34,804 nt of DNA from Myxococcales bacterium. Its GTDB lineage: Bacteria; Myxococcota_A; Polyangia; Palsa-1104; SHYY01. Of the stretch, positions 34,680-34,804 are shown piece after piece (the stretch's first letter is position 1; every line of letters starts with the position of its first letter). Position numbers and translations under genes: made by a program. Location of the stretch: the NCBI GenBank assembly GCA_009692555.1, contig SHYY01000048.1:1-34804 (forward strand). Reading direction: 5' to 3'. The notes beneath the pieces were generated by a model. That model did not search any database. It was not told where the DNA came from and saw only the letters and a program-made list of their open reading frames with translations.

Positions 34680-34804
34680 TCAACAGCGGAGGGGCCCCTC
34701 TTGCTGGCTCTTGCTCGTCACGTAGTCGTAGTCGTAGTCGTAGTCGTCCCGTCCGCAGCGACGGCAATCGAACTTCCTCCCGCAACAAATTCCTCCTGCC
34801 AACC
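34680..34804 (-). CDS. Possible 3' end of an unidentified minus-strand gene
   Basis: Read from the right edge, one minus frame gives a Cys-rich segment (GGICCGRKFDCRRCGRDD), then a (Asp-Tyr)n run encoded by the GACTAC array, and ends EGPLRC followed by TGA at 34680-34682. The Cys spacing suggests real coding. A second frame gives a poly-Thr tail ending at 34718. The family is not recognised and the start lies outside the window. Confidence 0.35.
   Translation of the reverse strand, partial: LAGGICCGRKFDCRRCGRDDYDYDYDYVTSKSQQEGPLRC
34722..34745 (-). repeat. (GACTAC)4 array, inverted copy
   Basis: Four GTAGTC units on the plus strand, the reverse complement of the GACTAC array at 194-230. The sequence following it on the minus strand resembles that following the left array. 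Confidence 0.9.

Larger units (their letters stand above)
34501..34804. other. Right-edge region with repeat and palindrome
   Basis: This 304-bp stretch after the lipoprotein stop holds no complete gene. It contains GAGGGGCCCCTC (34689-34700, a 12-bp palindrome), a four-unit GTAGTC array, and the 3' end of a possible minus-strand gene entering from beyond the window. Bases 34501-34679 show nothing recognisable. Confidence 0.5.

Overview
This is a GC-rich window (roughly two thirds G+C) from what looks like a deltaproteobacterial or myxobacterial (Myxococcota, Polyangia-type) genome. That inference rests on several features: a Ser/Thr kinase fused to a STAND ATPase and a SUMF1 domain, an FHA/sigma-54 activator, short lipoproteins with Asp/Gly-rich linkers, a four-helix-bundle (S23) gene, and a bacterial sterol operon. 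No rRNA, tRNA, CRISPR array, transposase or prophage gene is visible.

Left third (1-12112) is a lipid/isoprenoid region. After a truncated four-helix-bundle gene, a CrtD/CrtI-type carotenoid desaturase (minus) diverges from a tight plus-strand trio: GGPP-type prenyl synthase, START-like protein, and halogenase-like membrane-anchored flavoprotein. A thioredoxin-fold secreted protein follows convergently. Then comes a translationally coupled pair of B12-binding radical SAM enzymes, the second very like the hopanoid C-2 methylase HpnP, then a PapA-like O-acyltransferase, a small coiled-coil protein and a CYP120/CYP26-like P450. Together they could build, desaturate, oxidise, methylate and esterify an isoprenoid, but the product is unknown.

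Middle (12140-21694) is mostly housekeeping or unrelated: a DUF349/HEAT-repeat protein, a small lipoprotein, a secreted LpqC-type esterase, a hypothetical protein, a Uup-type ABC-F ATPase, an SrkA-like kinase, a geranylgeranyl-reductase-family flavoprotein and an AbiEii-type toxin-antitoxin pair.

Right part (21837-28010) is the most striking: a five-gene, tightly packed sterol operon. It encodes a 3-beta-HSD-type dehydrogenase (SdmB-like), a Rieske oxygenase (SdmA-like), an oxidosqualene cyclase with the VSDCTAE motif, a homologue of ERG2/sigma-1 receptor (sterol C8 isomerase) lacking the usual N-terminal membrane anchor, and an ERG4/ERG24/DHCR7-family sterol reductase. These would cyclise oxidosqualene, remove C-4 methyls, shift the ring double bond and reduce it. 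Squalene epoxidase and a recognisable CYP51 are not in the window.

Convergent to the sterol operon is a two-gene signalling operon: an FHA/sigma-54/Fis activator and a 1400-residue kinase-STAND-PEGA-SUMF1 protein. A hexanucleotide repeat of about 28 units encodes a (Gly-Thr)n tract inside the kinase activation segment. The right edge holds a short, apparently truncated lipoprotein gene and a second (GACTAC)n repeat, inverted relative to the one at the left edge.
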